Part shown: piece after piece, positions 4,974 to 5,542 of the stretch
How positions within the stretch are numbered: position 1 is the stretch's first letter
How the letters are laid out: each line of letters begins with the position of its first letter
From: an uncultured Acidimicrobiia bacterium
GTDB lineage: Bacteria > Actinomycetota > Acidimicrobiia > UBA5794
Length of the DNA stretch: 5,542 nt
Assembly (NCBI GenBank): GCA_905480055.1
Contig: CAJQOW010000268.1
Coordinates: 1-5,542, forward strand
Direction of reading: 5' to 3'
Position numbers and translations under genes: made by a program
The notes under the pieces: generated by a model
Databases searched by the model: none
Told to the model about the DNA's origin: nothing
Seen by the model: the letters and a program-made list of their open reading frames with translations, nothing else

Positions 4974-5542
4974 AGACGATGCCTTGATCCATCATCGCAT
5001 CAGCGACCTTGCGGAAACCTGCGATGTTTGCACCGACGACGTAGTTGTCCGGTTCTCCGTATTCCTCTGCCGTCTCACGGCAGCTGCGGTGGATCTCGGT
5101 CATGATGCCGACGAGCCGAGCATCGACTTCTTCCCTCGTCCACACGGTGAACGCTGCGTTCTGGGCCATCTCGAGCCCGCTCGTTGCCACACCACCGGCA
5201 TTTGCTGCCTTGCCTGGCCCGAACAGCACGCCGTGATCCATCAGGTAGTGGATGGCGTCGGGTTCGGTCGGCATGTTCGCCCCTTCGGCAACGAGCCGGA
5301 CCCCGTTCGCGACGAGGTTCTTGGCATCATCGATGTTGATCTCATTCTGGGTGGCACACGGCAGAGCGAGATCAGCACCTTCGACCGCCCACGGCCTCTG
5401 GCCTGGGTAGTAGGCGACACCAAATCTGTCGGCGTACTCCGAGATCCGGCCACGCTGAACATTCTTGAGGTCCATGACCCAGGCAAGCTTCTCCGGATCG
5501 ATACCGTCAGGGTCGTGGATGAATCCGTTGCTGTCTGACAGC
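4972..5542 (-). CDS. gdhA: NADP-type glutamate dehydrogenase, C-terminal part (5' end outside window)
   Basis: The last 189 residues of a hexameric bacterial glutamate dehydrogenase (whole protein normally about 445-450). An internal ATG at 5475 is not the start: the frame continues to the window edge with LSDSNGFIHDPDGIDPEKLAWV, which matches the coenzyme-domain segment ASDSSG...EKL of E. coli GdhA. The visible landmarks, numbered from the first visible codon, are LPCATQNE (60-67), VAEGANMPT (84-92), GPGKAANAGGVATSGLEM (108-125) and the terminal GANIAGFRKVADAM. The SDS turn after the Rossmann strand resembles NADP(H)-using GdhA. The enzyme interconverts 2-oxoglutarate plus ammonia with glutamate in the cytosol, usually in the ammonia-assimilating direction for NADPH enzymes. 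The active-site lysines lie upstream, outside the window. Its TAG stop is embedded in the ribosome-binding site of the next gene, so it is the promoter-proximal visible member of the operon and could supply glutamate to the aminotransferase downstream. Confidence 0.95.
   Translation of the reverse strand, partial: LSDSNGFIHDPDGIDPEKLAWVMDLKNVQRGRISEYADRFGVAYYPGQRPWAVEGADLALPCATQNEINIDDAKNLVANGVRLVAEGANMPTEPDAIHYLMDHGVLFGPGKAANAGGVATSGLEMAQNAAFTVWTREEVDARLVGIMTEIHRSCRETAEEYGEPDNYVVGANIAGFRKVADAMMDQGIV

Noticed and set aside
4972..5475. A separate 167-residue gene starting at the ATG at 5475.
   Set aside because: The frame continues upstream to the window edge with glutamate dehydrogenase sequence, so this ATG is an internal methionine of a larger gene.
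4948..5538. A 196-residue plus-strand open frame opposite gdhA.
   Set aside because: The minus strand here encodes highly conserved glutamate dehydrogenase motifs, so the opposite frame is a shadow.

Overview
This window is most likely a chromosomal metabolic segment from a free-living, GC-rich bacterium. The protein flavour and codon choice (GTC, CTC, ATC and GCC heavy) suggest an actinobacterial-type genome, perhaps of the Acidimicrobiia kind. That placement is an impression from protein style, not a phylogenetic result. All six genes lie on the minus strand, so the biological reading order runs from base 5542 down to base 1. I see no rRNA, tRNA, CRISPR, insertion sequence or phage gene. 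No stretch longer than 150 bases lacks a gene.

In transcription order the layout is as follows. (1) The C-terminal ~189 residues of an NADP-type hexameric glutamate dehydrogenase (4972-5542, 5' end outside the window). (2) A 129-residue protein I do not recognise (4572-4961), 10 nt downstream with a very strong ribosome-binding site. (3) A 377-residue D-2-hydroxyacid dehydrogenase (3412-4545) strikingly like plant peroxisomal hydroxypyruvate reductase HPR1. (4) A class I/II PLP aminotransferase (2203-3396), 15 nt downstream. (5) After a 149-nt gap, a ~12-helix membrane transporter of unknown substrate (857-2053, GTG start). (6) A two-domain rhodanese-type sulfurtransferase (1-825), missing only its last few residues. 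Genes 1 and 6 are cut by the window edges; gene 6 and the true start of gene 5 are easily missed by automatic ORF calling.

Genes 1-4 are packed with gaps of 10, 26 and 15 nt, and two stop codons lie inside the next gene's Shine-Dalgarno sequence, so they are very probably one operon. A coherent reading is an amino-group and C3 interconversion module. The aminotransferase would exchange an amino acid (serine is the obvious candidate) for its 2-oxo acid (hydroxypyruvate). HPR would interconvert hydroxypyruvate and D-glycerate with NAD(H). Glutamate dehydrogenase would couple the 2-oxoglutarate/glutamate pair to ammonia. This could run as a non-phosphorylated serine synthesis route from glycerate, or as serine catabolism to glycerate. 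The transporter and sulfurtransferase may add substrate uptake and sulfur handling (for example 3-mercaptopyruvate), but their membership of the same unit is less certain. The most interesting items are the plant-HPR1-like enzyme in this setting and the unrecognised small protein between it and gdhA.
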